In this document: positions 61,767 through 64,000 of the stretch, piece after piece
Layout: each line of letters starts with the position of its first letter
Position numbering within the stretch: position 1 is the stretch's first letter
Source of the DNA: Chitinophagaceae bacterium
GTDB lineage: Bacteria > Bacteroidota > Bacteroidia > Chitinophagales > Chitinophagaceae
NCBI GenBank assembly: GCA_017853575.1
Contig: JAFMJI010000003.1
Span: 62,001-126,000, forward strand
Length of the DNA stretch: 64,000 nucleotides
Direction of reading: 5' to 3'
Program-made: the position numbers and the translations under genes
Notes under the pieces: generated by a model
The model's input: only the letters and a program-made list of their open reading frames with translations
Database searches by the model: none
Told to the model about the DNA's origin: nothing

Positions 61767-62930
61767 TTGAAAAGGGGATTGATCATTCTGTTGTTTTTGA
61801 ATCTTAAATCATTTTCACAGGAAACCATCGTTTTCTCAGCTAAAGAAGCCGGCTATGATATTTTCAGGATACCCGCTATTATTCAAATTTCAGAGAATCA
61901 ATTGATGGCATTTGCTGAAGGAAGAGTAAACGGGTCTAATGATTTTGGAAATATTGATATTGTATTTAAGAAATCCAATGATGGAGGAAGCACCTGGACT
62001 GCCTTGAGCATATTGGTTGACAATAAAAAGTTACAGGCGGGGAATCCTGCTCCGGTAGTTGACAACATGGACCCTGCTTATCCTTCGGGTGTTATTTATC
62101 TATTTTATAATACAGGCAACAATCATGAGTATGAAGTACGAAAAGGAAATGGAGTAAGAGAAGTATGGTTTGTAAAATCGGTTGATCAGGGAATAACTTG
62201 GTCTTCTCCAGTAAATATTACTGCTCAGGTGCATCGCCCAAACAATCCTTCATACAACAGTATATATCAATATTTAGAAGATTGGCGTAGCTATGCAAAT
62301 ACACCCGGACATGCCATTCAGTTAAAGTATGGAAAATATGCAGGCAGAATTTTCATCCCTGCCAATCATTCTTATGGCAATCCTCAGAATGGTTTTTTAG
62401 ATTATCGTGCACATGCATTTTATTCAGATGATCATGGAAAGACCTTTCAACTTTCATCAAATATTGACATTCCAGGATCAAATGAATCTACTGCTGCAGA
62501 AATTGCCAATGGAAAAGTATTGATGAATATCAGAAATCAACATGGCAACCCCCGAAAAAGAATTTTGGCGGTGAGCAGCAATGATGGTTTAAACTGGGAT
62601 AGGTCCTATTTTTCAAATGAACTGATTGATCCCGTATGTCAGGGCTCCATGTTGAATATTACCTATCATCGAAAAAAATATTTATTGTTTTCAAATTTAC
62701 ATTCAACAAATACGCGCGACAGTTTAAGAATAAAATTTAGTGTTGATGATGGCATGACATGGAAAAATTCAGTTTTTATTGAAACCGGTCCTTCAAATTA
62801 CAAAGGAGATTGGACTGCATACAGCGATTTGGTTGAAATCAATAAACAATCGATCGGAATTCTATACGAGCGAAAAAACTACAGCGAAATTGTTTTCAAA
62901 AAACTGGAGAGAAAGAAAATTATAAATTAA
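61767..62930 (+). CDS. GH33 exo-sialidase (TTG start)
   Basis: This 387-residue protein starts at TTG (61767), directly before a signal peptide (KRGLIILLFLNLKSFSQ); no in-frame ATG lies near. The classical FRIPA motif is at 33-37, with the first catalytic Arg. Five Asp-boxes follow: SNDGGSTWTAL, SVDQGITWSS, SDDHGKTFQL, SNDGLNWDRS and SVDDGMTWKNS. The acid Glu lies in the STAAEIANG region and another Arg in LMNIRNQHGNPRKRIL. It releases terminal sialic acid from glycoconjugates for the lyase and transporter encoded in front of it. Confidence 0.88.
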   Translation: MKRGLIILLFLNLKSFSQETIVFSAKEAGYDIFRIPAIIQISENQLMAFAEGRVNGSNDFGNIDIVFKKSNDGGSTWTALSILVDNKKLQAGNPAPVVDNMDPAYPSGVIYLFYNTGNNHEYEVRKGNGVREVWFVKSVDQGITWSSPVNITAQVHRPNNPSYNSIYQYLEDWRSYANTPGHAIQLKYGKYAGRIFIPANHSYGNPQNGFLDYRAHAFYSDDHGKTFQLSSNIDIPGSNESTAAEIANGKVLMNIRNQHGNPRKRILAVSSNDGLNWDRSYFSNELIDPVCQGSMLNITYHRKKYLLFSNLHSTNTRDSLRIKFSVDDGMTWKNSVFIETGPSNYKGDWTAYSDLVEINKQSIGILYERKNYSEIVFKKLERKKIIN

Positions 62931-64000
62931 ACCAATACGTTGCCTTTAATACCAGTGCGCTTCCTTTAGAGTGGTAATTATCCGCATAATAATTGTCAGT
63001 ATATACAATAAACAAATCTGATGCAGGTGCAAACCTCCATTGAAAACGAATGTTCATGTTAACATTGTTGATTTGGTTGTTGTATTGAACCAGTGTAGAT
63101 AGAAACAATGATCTGGTAAAAGTCAAATCAACTTTGGGTCCAATCAATATCAAATCTTTGCTGGTGTATGGCTGCGGGAATCGAAGTCTATTGTATGAGA
63201 GTACTGAAGAGATGCTACCGTGTGGCTGAATTCTGTAGTTTACTTCAGCATCTAGATTCACTCTTGATCCATTGAAATACTGCCCCACTTTAGATCCGAG
63301 TTTAGCACCAACTTTTCTTCTTTGATCTGTGGTTAAACTACAGATGAATGAATAGTAATTATAGTCGGTATTCGCTTTTAATTTTATACCTCCCGAATTT
63401 GTTGGATCAAAATCACTGGTCAGTTTAGTATAATCTTTTCTGAATCGAAGCAAGAGTGTTACATAATTTTTATACTGCACATTGTATAAAATATTAAGAT
63501 CATAATCTGTTATGCCCAATTTTGGGAAGATGGTGAAGTCATAATCAAACATCGGCCCCCACTTGTTTATTTTCCCGTTTTTAGGATAATATTTTGGAGA
63601 GAAATATCCTGCAAACTTATAAAAGCCTGCCCTGCGCAGGTAGCCAACCTCTGGATTAAAGTTTTTGCCTATATAATAGAGAGATTGTTTTGACTCGAAA
63701 TACCTCTTATTATAAAACATGGTTGATCCATAAGCAGAATTATCATTGCCCTTTAAAGGATCAAATGATTTCATGTAAAAGAATTTCCCATTCCAAACAT
63801 TGTTCCTGGATGCCAGATTATAATCCAGTCCTGTAACCCTGTTGAAATCTTTCACACCAATTGCATCTTTGTTGGTTAAAATAAAACCAAGATTGGATCT
63901 GCCAAAAACTCTCTGCTGTAAACTAAGCACTGAAAAATTATAAGCGGGCTCATTGATCGAAGGGATTGCCGCTGATTTCATATCCAATAAACCCATTCGA
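62920..64000 (-). CDS. DUF5916 outer-membrane protein, N-terminal part beyond window
   Basis: The visible 360 residues run in frame to the right edge, so this is the C-terminal part only; the apparent Met at 63996 is internal (the codon before it is an Arg). The stretch GLLDMKSAA, the FSVLSLQQRVFGRSNLGFIL block and DYNLASRNNVWNGKFFYMKS are typical of DUF5916, whose full members have about 700-850 residues and an N-terminal CBM9-like domain. The rest alternates polar and aromatic residues like a beta-barrel, ending LVLKATYWFNL. It overlaps the sialidase end by 11 bp. The function of the family is unknown. Confidence 0.8.
   Translation of the reverse strand, partial: RMGLLDMKSAAIPSINEPAYNFSVLSLQQRVFGRSNLGFILTNKDAIGVKDFNRVTGLDYNLASRNNVWNGKFFYMKSFDPLKGNDNSAYGSTMFYNKRYFESKQSLYYIGKNFNPEVGYLRRAGFYKFAGYFSPKYYPKNGKINKWGPMFDYDFTIFPKLGITDYDLNILYNVQYKNYVTLLLRFRKDYTKLTSDFDPTNSGGIKLKANTDYNYYSFICSLTTDQRRKVGAKLGSKVGQYFNGSRVNLDAEVNYRIQPHGSISSVLSYNRLRFPQPYTSKDLILIGPKVDLTFTRSLFLSTLVQYNNQINNVNMNIRFQWRFAPASDLFIVYTDNYYADNYHSKGSALVLKATYWFNL

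Noticed and set aside
1-64000. CRISPR arrays, prophage, insertion sequences, tRNA or rRNA genes
   Set aside because: No spaced direct repeat arrays, transposase or integrase motifs, or tRNA/rRNA-like sequences were seen on either strand.

Overview
The window comes from a member of the Bacteroidota, most likely Chitinophagaceae or a close relative. The evidence is AT-rich DNA, start codons mostly without Shine-Dalgarno sequences, a promoter of the Bacteroidota type (TTG / TAnnTTTG), a SusC-type TonB plug, DUF5916, DUF4197, DUF4266 and DUF3570 proteins, DUF1080 hydrolases and many Tat-exported Gfo/Idh/MocA oxidoreductases. No rRNA, tRNA, CRISPR array, insertion sequence, phage gene or integrase was seen. 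Genes are packed tightly. The longest gene-free stretch is about 297 bp (48850-49146).

Left part (1-17.6 kb): an edge-truncated FeS-type cryptochrome/photolyase; YceI next to a histidine-bearing membrane protein; an orphan TonB plug; a thioredoxin-ApbE-DUF4266-DUF3570 operon; an ABC-2 exporter with a LolA-like protein; a PIG-L / CBM9-like / TolB-like run; two paralogous membrane proteins with histidine-rich N-termini; a serine hydrolase, a DUF1080 protein and an S10 carboxypeptidase.

Amino-sugar operon (17.6-25.9 kb, minus strand): two Tat-type Gfo/Idh/MocA oxidoreductases, a NagX-like protein, NagB, a sugar MFS permease, NagA, DUF4197 and a metallophosphoesterase, with overlaps or very short gaps. 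A second half of the same pathway lies at 56.6-62.9 kb: two sialidase-type proteins, an N-acetylneuraminate lyase and an MFS transporter. Together they suggest release of sialic acid, its uptake, cleavage to ManNAc, and GlcNAc-6-P breakdown to fructose-6-P. The epimerase and kinase steps are not in the window.

Middle (26-47.5 kb): a probable peptide-handling operon (M20, M24, serine hydrolase), two very large BNR/VPS10-like propeller proteins around a Gfo/Idh/MocA enzyme, a GH78 rhamnosidase-like enzyme, a GntP permease, a Tat-type TIM-barrel isomerase, a SET-domain protein, a class A beta-lactamase-like protein and a YtcJ-like amidohydrolase.

Right part (47.5-64 kb): an unfamiliar protein with a beta-rich periplasmic region, one membrane segment and a helical, winged-helix-like cytoplasmic end; next to it an intergenic region rich in repeats and hairpins; an M16 peptidase; a three-gene type I-like export operon (ABC, HlyD, TolC) whose ATPase has a degenerate signature and switch region; an Nramp-UspA fusion; the sialic acid genes; and an edge-truncated DUF5916 protein.
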